Assembly (NCBI GenBank): GCA_963803155.1
Contig: CAWDMN010000059.1
Coordinates: 395,057-459,056 of the forward strand
DNA length: 64,000 nt
Origin: CAWDMN01 sp963803155
GTDB lineage: Bacteria; Acidobacteriota; Terriglobia; Versatilivoradales; Versatilivoraceae
Direction: 5' to 3'
Each line of letters starts with the position of its first letter. The stretch's first letter is position 1. The translations under genes and the position numbers were made by a program. The notes under the pieces are model-generated. The model ran no database searches, was not told the DNA's origin, and was given only the letters and a program-made list of their open reading frames with translations. Shown one piece after another: positions 25,161 to 34,256 of this stretch.

Positions 25161-27221
25161 TTATCGAAGCAAGAAATAGCCGGTTAAAATCAGAATCCCG
25201 GCAATAGTCATGGCGGCATAATTCTGTACCCGCCCGGTCTGGATCCAGCGAAATGGATAACTCAGATAATAAATGAGGTCCGAGCGCCGAACCGTAAAAT
25301 CCACCACCCAATAATCAAAAAAGTTGGAAATTAAGGCCAGCGTGCGGGTCATCCAGGCCGATCCGTTTACTCCGCCGTCGATCACTCCCAAATCAAAACG
25401 AGCCAGTTTGGTCCCCAGACCCTTGATCCGATTGATAAAAAGAGTATCGTACAATTCATCAATCCAATATTTGTTGAAGAGGGTGGTATAAATTCCTTCG
25501 AACCCGGCTGCCAGCTTGTCTGGAAGGGATTTGTCTTTCCAATAAAAGACATAGGCAACATAGAGCCCGGCGATCGCTATCGAGACTGAGAGAACCATGA
25601 GCAGCCACATCATGGCCACTTCGCTCCACCCGGCCCAACGCCCCTCCCCCAAATGAACCGGGCTTTCGAATACCGGTTCAAGGAATCCTTCAAACTGGTT
25701 GGAGAGATAAAAAACGCTAGGAATCCCCACCCACCCGGCAGCCACCGCTCCGACAGCCAGAATCCTGAGCGGGATAGTCATGGAAGCGGGAGATTCGTGA
25801 ATGTGGTGTTCCGCTTCAGGGGAGACCCGCGATTCGCCGTGAAACGTGAGGAACATCAGCCGGAACATGTAAAACGAAGTCATCCCCGCCGCGGAAAAAG
25901 CCATGAGCCAGATGAGCCAATGGCTCAACGGGCTGTCGGCGGATTTCCAGAGGATCTCGTCCTTGCTAAAAAATCCAGAGAGGGGGAAAAATCCCGCGAT
26001 GGCCAAAGTGCCTGCCATCATGGTCCACCAGGTGGTAGGGATTTTTTTCCAGAGTCCTCCCATCTTTTGTATATCCTGCTCCCCGCTCATGGCATGAATG
26101 ACGCTTCCGGCGCCAAGAAATAGGAGGGCTTTAAAAAAAGCATGAGTCATCAGATGGAAAATCCCGGCAGTAAAAGCTCCCACGCCACATCCTAAAAACA
26201 TGTAACCCAATTGGCTGACTGTGGAGTAGGCCAGGATTTTCTTTATGTCGTTTTGAACCAAACCAATGGTGGCGGCAAATATGGCGGTAAGAGAACCGAT
26301 GGTCGCAACAGTCAGCATGGCCATCGGCGCCGCCATGAAAAGGGCGTTGCAACGGGCCACCATGTATACCCCGGCTGTAACCATGGTAGCCGCATGAATT
26401 AAGGCGCTGACGGGGGTTGGGCCTTCCATGGCATCGGGAAGCCAGACATAGAGAGGGATCTGAGCAGATTTGCCGCACGCCCCCAAAAAAAGTAGAAGAC
26501 AGATAATCGTAAGAATTCCATCCCCCACCTGGATGGCGCCGGAAGCTATCTGGGAATTTGCAGAGCGAAAAACCGTCGTAAAATCCAAGGAGCCGAATTT
26601 CGTGAAGATCAAAAACATGCCGAGCATGAATCCAAAATCACCCACCCGGTTAACCACAAAGGCTTTTTTCCCGGCGTCGGCAGCACTCTTCTTATGAAAA
26701 TAAAAACCGATCAGCAGATAAGAGCAGAGGCCCACCCCTTCCCAACCCACAAACATTGCCACAAAATTATCGGCTAGAACCAGGGTCAGCATGGAAAACA
26801 TGAAGAGATTGAGGTAGGAAAAATAACGATAGTAACCTCCCTCATGAGCCATGTAGCCGGTGGAGTAAATATGAATCAAGAGGCCAATGCCGGTCACCAC
26901 CAAGATCATGACCGCGGAAAGAGGATCAAGCTGGAATCCCCAGCTGATTGAGAAAGGTGCAATCGTACCGCCCCGCAACTCCCCCATTCCAGCGGGAATC
27001 CAGTTAAAAAGATCCACTTTATAAAGGCGCTCATGTTCCGGCAATCCGGTCAGCTGCAATACGGCGGCAAGCGAAAGCAAAAAGGCAAGCCCAACCAAAC
27101 CGCAGGCAATAAAGTCGATGGTGCGCTTGGACAATTTTCTTCCCAAGATTCCATTAACCAATGCACCTAGGGCCGGCAAGAGAGGAATCAACCAAATAAA
27201 GTGGAGAAAGTTCATATCCAT
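25161..27221 (-). CDS. nuoL: NADH-quinone oxidoreductase subunit L (NuoL/ND5-type)
   Basis: This 686-residue distal proton-pumping subunit of complex I contains GWEGVGLCSYLLIGFYFHKK (conserved Glu) and GKSAQIPLYVWLPDAMEGPT. It continues with PVSALIHAATMVTAGVYMV, which is very close to canonical NuoL. The last ~130 residues hold an extended amphipathic stretch (KYWIDELYDTLF) and a final membrane helix, corresponding to the lateral helix HL of true NuoL. It is therefore not a shortened Mrp or hydrogenase homologue. It is the first gene of an isolated nuoL-nuoM pair. The 141-bp gap to nuoM holds no recognisable gene. Partner subunits must lie elsewhere. Confidence 0.96.
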   Translation of the reverse strand: MDMNFLHFIWLIPLLPALGALVNGILGRKLSKRTIDFIACGLVGLAFLLSLAAVLQLTGLPEHERLYKVDLFNWIPAGMGELRGGTIAPFSISWGFQLDPLSAVMILVVTGIGLLIHIYSTGYMAHEGGYYRYFSYLNLFMFSMLTLVLADNFVAMFVGWEGVGLCSYLLIGFYFHKKSAADAGKKAFVVNRVGDFGFMLGMFLIFTKFGSLDFTTVFRSANSQIASGAIQVGDGILTIICLLLFLGACGKSAQIPLYVWLPDAMEGPTPVSALIHAATMVTAGVYMVARCNALFMAAPMAMLTVATIGSLTAIFAATIGLVQNDIKKILAYSTVSQLGYMFLGCGVGAFTAGIFHLMTHAFFKALLFLGAGSVIHAMSGEQDIQKMGGLWKKIPTTWWTMMAGTLAIAGFFPLSGFFSKDEILWKSADSPLSHWLIWLMAFSAAGMTSFYMFRLMFLTFHGESRVSPEAEHHIHESPASMTIPLRILAVGAVAAGWVGIPSVFYLSNQFEGFLEPVFESPVHLGEGRWAGWSEVAMMWLLMVLSVSIAIAGLYVAYVFYWKDKSLPDKLAAGFEGIYTTLFNKYWIDELYDTLFINRIKGLGTKLARFDLGVIDGGVNGSAWMTRTLALISNFFDYWVVDFTVRRSDLIYYLSYPFRWIQTGRVQNYAAMTIAGILILTGYFLLR

Positions 27222-27881
27222 TCATTCCCGTGCGAGATAAGTTCGTGTCAGGCAGTTCACTCAGGGTGGTCCCGCTAAAAAAGGAATATATGACTCTACA
27301 GGCAGGAATTCATTCACCCGACTTACGGTCAAGTTAATATTATTACCGTACGTCAGGTCTAAGGCAAAAAGCCGCACACAGATTTAAAAAGATACAGGAA
27401 GCTCTCTCCAAGGACAAGATTTTTCTGATTTCAGCGTTTCCGAACATTGGCCGACTATACAAGCGATACTTCGTCTCGGATATTAGGGACTTGCCGTCTC
27501 CCATTCCAAAAATTGACGCAAAATCGTCGACTTTTGCCGCTCACTCACCCTAGCTCAAGGTTCCTTCCCACCAGTCGCGGAGAACGGATTCATTGGAGCT
27601 GCACAATCTGTGTGCAATTTGCTAGATTCCCAAACAGATTGTCGGGATTCCACAAATTCAGACCGATTTTTCAACAGAGTTTTCCACCGAATCTGTGCAA
27701 AAGTGGTTCCACACCAGGAATCCATTATGCTCCAAAAACATCGGTGGGGACTTCCCCTTAATTGTCGGCTAACATAACCGGTCAACTTCAGGTTGGCTGG
27801 ACTAAAATGCCAGCGGCATGATGAATACTGACTATTTCCATCCTCGGCTTTTTGGCGGTTTTGATTCAGAGATCAATCGAT
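27222..27881. other. Gene-free stretch upstream of nuoL
   Basis: Nothing coding is supported in these 660 bases. AT-rich segments near 27240-27400 could hold the nuoL promoter, but I see no convincing -35/-10 pair. Several partial repeats of CAGATT..G and TTTTCCAC-like words occur at 27600-27690 without a clear pattern. Confidence 0.5.
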
Positions 27882-27929
27882 AAAAAAGCCGCCAGCCGAT
27901 CCAAATATCGGATCAGCCGGCGGCTTTTA
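27882..27929 (-). terminator. Intrinsic terminator of the glucokinase gene
   Basis: AAAAAAGCCGCC..GATCC (27882-27902) pairs with GGATC..GGCGGCTTTT (27910-27927) around a short AT loop, with two mismatches. On the minus strand the stem is followed by six Ts. It lies about 37 bp after the glucokinase stop and has A/T tails on both sides, so it could also work on the plus strand. Confidence 0.88.
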
Positions 27930-27965
27930 TGAACCGGCAAAACATCTCTTCATCGCCTTTTGTGG

Positions 27966-28916
27966 TCAAAAGGCCAGATAAGCGGCTCCGAAAATCCCCG
28001 CTTGATTGCCCAGGCTGGATTTAAGGATTCGACGCGGATCACGGGCATAAATGTAGGAACGCTTTTTAACCTCTTCAAACATGCTGGGAGCAAAAGCGTC
28101 CCAAGCATCCACGGCGCCACCGCCCAACACAAAAGTATCGATATCGAGCGTATTGATAAAATTGCCAATGGCAATCCCCAAAGCAATTCCCACTCCTTCG
28201 TAAATCCGCTTCGAGGAGGAATCCCCCCGTGCCGCCAAACGATAGATGATGGCAGAGGTGAGTTCTCCATTTTTTGCCGCGGCATCTTTCAAGCCAGCGC
28301 TGGCCTGTCCAGATTCCAACAACTCTTGCGCCGACCGGACTACTCCGGTGGCCGAGGCATAAGATTCCAGACATCCATGATTGCCGCAATTACAAGATCG
28401 TCCGTCCGCATAAATTGTGGTGTGTCCCAATTCGGCGGCCATTCCGATCTTGCCGTGCCAGATTTTTCCGTCAAGAATCAAACCTCCGCCCACCCCGGTC
28501 CCGAGCGTCAAAAAGCAGAGGTCATCCACATCTTTCCCTGAACCCATCCATTTTTCGCCCAAAGCCGCGGCATTGGCATCGTTTTCCAGGAAGATCGGGC
28601 TGTTGATTTTCCGCATGATTTGAGCATGGATATGGTAATTCTCCCATCCGGGAAAATTGGGGGAAAAAACCAGAATTCCTTCCTTCATATTGATAATCCC
28701 CGGAATTCCCACTCCAATCCCAGCCAGTTCATAAGAAGATTTCCACCGTTCAGCGAGTTCCAGAATTCCGTTGCAGAGCCGGTCAACTACGTCTTCCCTG
28801 CCCCGTTCCCGCAGCGTGGGAATACTGATTTGTTCAATCTGATTCCCCTGCTCATCCAGAGCCGCCACGCGAAGATTAGTTCCGCCTAAATCTACACCCA
28901 CGGCAAATCGCTTCAT
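27966..28916 (-). CDS. ROK-family glucokinase/sugar kinase
   Basis: This 316-residue ROK kinase phosphorylates a hexose, most likely glucose, with ATP in the cytoplasm. The phosphate-binding motif is VDLGGTNLR at residues 8-16. The sugar-binding acid is in LENDANAAALGE. GTGVGGGLILDG and the zinc-binding GH...CNCGNHGCLESYAS motif are both present. Length and motif order are typical for ROK glucokinases (GlcK). It is not obviously in an operon, and an esterase gene starts upstream on the same strand after a 150-bp gap. A closely related activity on fructose, N-acetylmannosamine or allose cannot be excluded from sequence. A strong terminator lies downstream. Confidence 0.92.
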   Translation of the reverse strand: MKRFAVGVDLGGTNLRVAALDEQGNQIEQISIPTLRERGREDVVDRLCNGILELAERWKSSYELAGIGVGIPGIINMKEGILVFSPNFPGWENYHIHAQIMRKINSPIFLENDANAAALGEKWMGSGKDVDDLCFLTLGTGVGGGLILDGKIWHGKIGMAAELGHTTIYADGRSCNCGNHGCLESYASATGVVRSAQELLESGQASAGLKDAAAKNGELTSAIIYRLAARGDSSSKRIYEGVGIALGIAIGNFINTLDIDTFVLGGGAVDAWDAFAPSMFEEVKKRSYIYARDPRRILKSSLGNQAGIFGAAYLAF

Positions 28917-29066
28917 TTCAAAACCCCAGTTTGAGATTTTAGTTCATCCCGCCGAAACCCCTGGCAAGAGGCTAATCTTGCCACTCGCCCCCATTAATCC
29001 GCAAGTATTTTTTGAATCGGGTGGATCCTCCAAAGGAAAAACCGTGAAGGGATCCATGACAAATCG

Positions 29067-29996
29067 TCAAATTCCGGAAAACCCTTTTAGCGGCTTTAAG
29101 AATTTGAAAAACTCCTGGATCTGATCGTCCCAAAAATCCCAACTGTGAACTCGCGGCGAAATTTCCCGATACTCGTAAGCAATTTTCTTTTTCGACAAGA
29201 GATCGACGAAGGCCCGATTTTGATCCAACAGGAAGTCCTGGCCGCCACAGGCAATGTAAAGGGCGGGCATTTGCGGCATGGGCACTTTTTCGAGAAGAAG
29301 AAAAGGATCCCGTTCCTGGCGCGCCGCGGATCCTTTGGGACCCAATAAGGCCTGCAAAGGTTTTTCCCATTGTCTGTCCGGTTTTGCCAGCTCTTCTTCA
29401 CTGGGAGGATCATTATGCGGGAATGCCACGGCCCCGCTGAAGCAGCCGATCGCGGCAAATTGATCGAAGTGTTTCAGCCCAAGAAAGACGGCGCCATATC
29501 CCCCCATGGATAAGCCAGCCACGGCGCGGGAACGGGGAAGCGGAATGGTGCGGAAGTGTCCGTCAACAAAAGGAACCAGGTCTTTGATGATCATGTCCTC
29601 AAAGCGGGCCTTGGGGTCCGCCGCGCTGTTGGCGTAAAAGCTGCGCCCGGCGTCTGGCATGACGACAATCAATTTCATTTTTTGCGCATAGCCCGAGAGA
29701 TTGGTCATCAGGGACCAAGCCGTGTGTTTGTCTCCCAGCCCGTGCAAAAGGTAAAGGACCGGATATCGTTCGGTGGACGCTTCGTAATCAAGAGGAAGCA
29801 GGATATTGACGAAGCGTTTTTCATTTAAGGAGGGACTGTCGAATTGGAGGGTCCGGATATTTTTGCCCGCCACCCCATCATCGACTTCGGCTGCAAAGGA
29901 GACTCCAGTTCCTCCAGCAAATACGAACCCTAATCCTACAACACACAGCAGCTGAAGCCAAAAAAGCCTGCACCACGGATTTCGATTCATTGGCAT
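29067..29996 (-). CDS. Secreted alpha/beta-hydrolase esterase (EstA/antigen-85-like)
   Basis: This 309-residue esterase has a signal peptide (hydrophobic 11-35, ending SFAAE). After an N-terminal beta region, the fold shows the oxyanion strand YLLHGLGD, nucleophile Ser163 in GLSMGGYG, the acid in GGQDFLL (Asp254) and the histidine in RVHSWDFW (His284). This is the layout of tributyrin-esterase/feruloyl-esterase and S-formylglutathione-hydrolase-like enzymes. The secreted form usually removes acyl groups from plant or bacterial polysaccharides or small esters. A ribosome-site-like AAAGGA lies 11 nt upstream of the first ATG; the second ATG (MNRNP) is also possible. Confidence 0.9.
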   Translation of the reverse strand: MPMNRNPWCRLFWLQLLCVVGLGFVFAGGTGVSFAAEVDDGVAGKNIRTLQFDSPSLNEKRFVNILLPLDYEASTERYPVLYLLHGLGDKHTAWSLMTNLSGYAQKMKLIVVMPDAGRSFYANSAADPKARFEDMIIKDLVPFVDGHFRTIPLPRSRAVAGLSMGGYGAVFLGLKHFDQFAAIGCFSGAVAFPHNDPPSEEELAKPDRQWEKPLQALLGPKGSAARQERDPFLLLEKVPMPQMPALYIACGGQDFLLDQNRAFVDLLSKKKIAYEYREISPRVHSWDFWDDQIQEFFKFLKPLKGFSGI

Positions 29997-31056
29997 GACG
30001 AATAAAATCCTTTCATCTGAAGATTTTCCTGCCGCTTAATTTAATGATCTGAAGATTGGCAAGCCTCCCGCCAAAATGTTGATCAATTTAACATGCCCCG
30101 CGGCATTTTCCTAAAAAAACTGAATTCGACAAGGCCTGGCCTAATTATTCATCCGGTTCATGATTTTCATTTATGAAGGCAAGAGGTTCGGGTTCTTCAT
30201 CAGGAAAAATCAGCCGGCTTTATCTGTAATCTGGATTTTGCCCTCTCTTGGCAATGCCGATAGAGACCTATGAAAGGAAAGCTCCCTATGACGGCCGCAG
30301 CACAAGAGGACAAAAATAATGGGGGTGGGAAGCGCAAGTGAGACGAAGTCACCCGTCGCGAGTCGCATGGCCAGCTTCGCTTGCCGATCCAGCGGTCACA
30401 CATGCCCGCTCCACCTTTGCCTGGCTGGAATTTTCTTCGATTATGATGCCTTATTGGCTGCATGGCCTGTTAAAATCCGTTGTCCTGGTCTGAAGCAACA
30501 AGAAGGCCCAAAGCCTGAACGGATATTGATAGGATAATCATTTGATCCAGTGGTTGTAACCCGTGCGGTGTGGATGGAGTAATGATGCAGAGGCGCATCA
30601 TCTGGCGGATTTGGTCCAAGATTTTCACAATAGAATCTTGACTCATCATGTGCAAATCCCTTGGAATGCTTTTACCATAACTTTATGCCTTAATTTCGAC
30701 GCAGGGCACATTTGCCTTTCAATCAAAGATTGGGATAATCAAATAGCCACGGATGAACTCGGATGAAACGCGGATAAAGACAAATCCCGAATGCCATTTC
30801 ATCCGCGCAAATCCGCGTCAATTCGCGGCTAAAAATTTAAACACGAGAATTGGAGCTGACAACATTATCGGCAAACACGGTGAATCGGAAACAATTCCCA
30901 ACCACGCGGCTCCAGTGGGCCAGCCACGCTGGCGCTCCGGCTGGCCTGTGAGCGGATTCGTGGAGCGACACAATTCAATGTCCATCAATCCATGGAAACG
31001 GCAAAGTCAATAATCATCTGTCTCTAAATTTTTACTATAGGCGAAGGAGAACTACG
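29997..31056. other. Gene-free stretch with a GGATGAA-type dispersed repeat
   Basis: I see no credible gene in this kilobase; short open frames here lack ribosome sites and recognisable sequence. Near 30743-30836 the words CCACGGATGAACTCGGATGA, ACGCGGATAAA, then CATCCGCGCAAATCCGCG and TTCGCGGCTAA look like an 'ATCCGCG' dispersed repeat with opposed ends. GGCCAGCC/GGCTGGCC (about 30919-30946) forms a small hairpin. Confidence 0.5.
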
Positions 31057-31428
31057 ATGAAAAACAATCCCGTTGGCTGGTTTGAAATCTATGTGCAAGA
31101 CCTCGAACGAGCGAAGATTTTTTACGAATCAGTCTTTCAACTCAAGTTGGAAAAGCTAAACAGCCCAGGAGTGGAAATATGGGCCTTCCCAATGGATATG
31201 AACCGTTGGGGTGCGGGCGGAGCCTTGGTCAAAATGGATGGCGTCTCCTCTGGTGGCAACAGCACCTTGGTTTACTTCAGTTGTGAAGATTGCTCAATTG
31301 AGGAAAGCCGTGCCGTAAAATTCGGAGGACGTATTCAGCGAAACAAAATGTCCATTGGTCAGTACGGCTTCATCTCCTTGGTCTTTGACACCGAAGGAAA
31401 TATGGTTGGCCTGCACTCATTGCAATAA
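31057..31428 (+). CDS. VOC-superfamily (glyoxalase-like) protein
   Basis: This 123-residue single vicinal-oxygen-chelate domain has two beta-alpha-beta-beta-beta modules. The first starts VGWFEIYVQDLERAKIFYES (residues 6-25), which is a very typical opening. The second, near NSTLVYFSCEDCSIEESRAV, ends with GFISLVFDTEGNMVGLHS. Family members bind a divalent metal and act as lyases, dioxygenases or antibiotic-binding proteins, or have no catalytic role. The substrate is unknown. GAAGGAGA precedes the ATG by 6 nt. It is a single gene in a repeat-rich area, so recent arrival is possible but unproven. Confidence 0.88.
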   Translation: MKNNPVGWFEIYVQDLERAKIFYESVFQLKLEKLNSPGVEIWAFPMDMNRWGAGGALVKMDGVSSGGNSTLVYFSCEDCSIEESRAVKFGGRIQRNKMSIGQYGFISLVFDTEGNMVGLHSLQ

Positions 31429-31781
31429 ACCTTAGCCCCCCAACCCATCGTTCCGGCGCAGGGCTGCAAGCGGCGCTTCGCACTTCTGGCAGCCATCCGC
31501 TGAACTCAAATTATGGACTAAGCCGCTGACGCGGCAAAAGGCAAAGCCAATTCAAGGGATCGGCTCCGCTTTTTTATTTTTGGAAATACGAGTTCCATCC
31601 GAAAAGGCTGGATGAGAGTCTTGACGCACTCTCTGATCCCATTTGAGAGGAGACTCGTATGACTGGCATGCGCCAGCGCTGAGGTCGCCTCAATCCTTAG
31701 GGTTTTTGACAATTGTGTGCCGCTCTATGCGAGCTGGCATTTGGCCGCTGTCACAGTCCGCTGTTCGCCGTCCACTACGCT
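31429..31781. other. Gene-free stretch with a branched inverted-repeat element (31586-31660)
   Basis: ATACGAGT at 31586-31593 is matched by ACTCGTAT at 31653-31660. Inside lie hairpins CATCC/GGATG (31596-31614) and AGAGT/ACTCT (31615-31632), with a further CTCT/AGAG pairing possible. Together they could form a multi-branched ~75-nt structure between two converging genes. No coding region is supported. The closing stem is 8 bp and perfect. A small palindromic element or an RNA are both possible. Confidence 0.45.
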
Positions 31782-34256
31782 CTACTCCCAGCGCAAAACT
31801 TCTATCGGATCGATACGGCTGGCACGGCGAGCGGGCAGATAAGAGGCCGCCAGGACCGTCACGAAGAATACGATGGTGACAATCGCATAGGTCATCGGAT
31901 CAGTGGGCGTGACATGAAACAGATGATGGGAGATTAGCCTGGTGACAGCCCAGGAACCGGCTAGGCCCACCCCCACGCCAGCGGCCGTCAGCCCAAGGGA
32001 TTGGCCGAGGACCATCCGCAGGATATCGCGCTGCTCAGCACCCATGGCGATTCGGATTCCCATCTCCCGCGCATGCTGGGTTACAAACGAGGAGAGCGAT
32101 GCATAAAGGCCCGACAAGCTCAAAACCAGCGCCAGCAAGGCCATCCCATTTGCCAACAACAAGCTTAATTGCTTTTCCGCAATTTTCGCGGTCAAATCCT
32201 GACGAAGCGTTGTGATTTGAACCGCAGTCAGCCGAGGATCGAAAGCCGCGAGGTTAGCCTTGAGATTTTTTATGAAAGACTCTGGTTTGACGCCAGTCTT
32301 CAAAATCAATGTATACTCCGTCTGCAATGCATCCTGGTATAGCGGATAATACATCTGGTTCCCTATGGAGGCTCTCGCGTAGCTTTCACGGATATTCGGC
32401 GCTACACCCACCACCATGTAATGCTTGGCCTCGATTTTGATTTGCGATCCAATGGGATCTTTTGTTCCCCAAAAGCGTTCGGCCATCGATTCATTAATGA
32501 TGGCGACTAATGGAGCATTCAGCCGGTCCGCGAAAGTGAACTCTCTCCCCCGCCGCAATCCAGCCCCGAGCGTATTAAAGTACCCTGGGGTAATCGGCTT
32601 GCCCAGGATGGTGGCATCAGGCCCCAACTCAATCCCATTGACGCTTGCGGCTCCTCCCGCCAGATTAGTGCCAAAGGTCAGGGGCGAGTCTTCACCCAAA
32701 CAGACCCCCGTGACGCCGGGCAGCTTTTCGAAGTGCTCCAGCAAATGTGCGTAATAGTCGGTTTTCCCTTCAACCGCGGGAATATGTTCCTCCTCTGTAA
32801 ATGCGAGCCGCGCCGTAATCAGGTTGTTCGTGTCGATTCCGTAATCCACATTCGCAATCTCAATCATGCTGCGCACCAGCAGCCCAGCACCAACGAGCAA
32901 TACCATGGAGATGGCAATCTCGCCAAAAACCAGCATTTTTTGTAGGCGGCGTTTGCTTCGGCTGGTGGAAATCTGGCTGCTTGATTCTTTGAGTGAATTG
33001 TTAATGTGCACTCGAGAGACTTGCCAGGCGGGAATTAAGCCAAAAATCACTCCGGTTAATAATGACAAGACCAGAGTGTATAACAGCACAGTGAGATCAA
33101 GGTTGAAACGGTAGGCATGATCGAGGGCATTGTGGCCGAAAAAATCAATCAGCGCGTATATCCACTTTGCCACCAGAATGCCAGCGCCCCCACCAAGCAA
33201 ACCTAAGAGGAGACTCTCGACCAGTAGTTGCCGTATAAGCCGCAATCGGCTGGCTCCCAGCACAACCCGCACGGCCATCTCTTTTTCCCGTTGCAGTGCT
33301 TTGGCCAGCAGCAGGTTTGTCACATTGGCGCAAATGATGATGGAAATCAGACCAATCGCCAGAAACAATAAAAGAGGCGATTCATTGGCACCCTGGAGGT
33401 CTTTAGGCGCCGGTCCGGAAAGATCGTTCACATAAAAGGAACTCTCCCGGGCGTTCTCCATTCCCTGCGCCCGGAATCCGCTGGCTATCCGCGACATCTC
33501 CTGCTGGGCTTGCTGAGGGGTAATCCCCGGCTTGAGCCAAGCCAGGTTGTTGGAAATTGATTTGGAAGTCAGCGACTTTCCACCGCCAAAGCCAATCATG
33601 CCCCCCATGAAATTTTCTCTGCGCCAGGGGGCAATTAACTGTTGCATGTTGGATTTATTGGCTATGGCAGTACAATCAAGGCCCGGCAGGCAAAAACCCG
33701 AGGGAAGGACTCCGGCAATGGTGTAGCTGAATTTGCCAACTGGCAGCGATTTACCGAGAACATCCTTGCTGCCGCCATATTCTTTTTGCCATAACGAATA
33801 GGGAAGCATTACCACCAAGCTGCCGCCAGGCGCATAATCTTCAGGCAGAAAGACGCGCCCCACGGTCGGTTTCACATCCAAACCGCGAAGGGTATCTTTG
33901 GAGACCTGCCAAATTGCCAACGTCACTCGCTCGCGCCCATTGCGTAAAGCTCCAAACAATTGAGGGGACCAGTAAGCCATCTTTTCAAAAACATGGTTCT
34001 GCTTTTCAATTTCCGGCAATTGTTCGGTCTGGAGACTCATATAATTCTTGTATTTCTCGTTGCGGCTGAAGATGGAAACCAGTCGAGCCGTTTCTTTATA
34101 AGGCAGCGGTTTGACCAATAGAATGTTCAAATAACTAAAAATAGCGCAATTGGCGCCAATCCCGAGCGCCAATACAAAAATAATCACCGTGGTCTGGAAG
34201 GGGTTTTTCCGCATCATGCGCCCAGCCAGCTTCAAATCAATAATGATGCTTTTCAT
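31782..34256 (-). CDS. ADOP-type duplicated FtsX/MacB permease
   Basis: This 824-residue membrane protein is built as two tandem MacB_PCD + FtsX units. The first unit runs from a TM helix (about 20-45) through a periplasmic domain to a three-helix FtsX segment near 300-410 (ICANVTNLLLAKALQREKEM). The second starts at KRRLQKMLVFGEIAISMVLL and ends with a C-terminal FtsX segment (QHAREMGIRIAMGAE, then SYLPARRASRIDPIEVLRWE). No ATP-binding cassette gene is adjacent. This single-gene duplicated form is the 'acidobacterial duplicated orphan permease' type. Its substrate is unknown. ATG 34256 is preferred over an upstream TTG (34283) because GGGGGAGG lies 8-10 nt before it. Confidence 0.9.
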   Translation of the reverse strand: MKSIIIDLKLAGRMMRKNPFQTTVIIFVLALGIGANCAIFSYLNILLVKPLPYKETARLVSIFSRNEKYKNYMSLQTEQLPEIEKQNHVFEKMAYWSPQLFGALRNGRERVTLAIWQVSKDTLRGLDVKPTVGRVFLPEDYAPGGSLVVMLPYSLWQKEYGGSKDVLGKSLPVGKFSYTIAGVLPSGFCLPGLDCTAIANKSNMQQLIAPWRRENFMGGMIGFGGGKSLTSKSISNNLAWLKPGITPQQAQQEMSRIASGFRAQGMENARESSFYVNDLSGPAPKDLQGANESPLLLFLAIGLISIIICANVTNLLLAKALQREKEMAVRVVLGASRLRLIRQLLVESLLLGLLGGGAGILVAKWIYALIDFFGHNALDHAYRFNLDLTVLLYTLVLSLLTGVIFGLIPAWQVSRVHINNSLKESSSQISTSRSKRRLQKMLVFGEIAISMVLLVGAGLLVRSMIEIANVDYGIDTNNLITARLAFTEEEHIPAVEGKTDYYAHLLEHFEKLPGVTGVCLGEDSPLTFGTNLAGGAASVNGIELGPDATILGKPITPGYFNTLGAGLRRGREFTFADRLNAPLVAIINESMAERFWGTKDPIGSQIKIEAKHYMVVGVAPNIRESYARASIGNQMYYPLYQDALQTEYTLILKTGVKPESFIKNLKANLAAFDPRLTAVQITTLRQDLTAKIAEKQLSLLLANGMALLALVLSLSGLYASLSSFVTQHAREMGIRIAMGAEQRDILRMVLGQSLGLTAAGVGVGLAGSWAVTRLISHHLFHVTPTDPMTYAIVTIVFFVTVLAASYLPARRASRIDPIEVLRWE

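Noticed and set aside
27600..27700. DnaA-box-like words (TTTTCCACC and similar) as a replication origin
   Set aside because: Matches to TTATCCACA are poor and few, and no dnaA, dnaN or AT-rich unwinding region is nearby.
30200..30463. 87-codon minus-strand frame in the 30-31 kb gap
   Set aside because: No ribosome site, no family resemblance, composition not protein-like.
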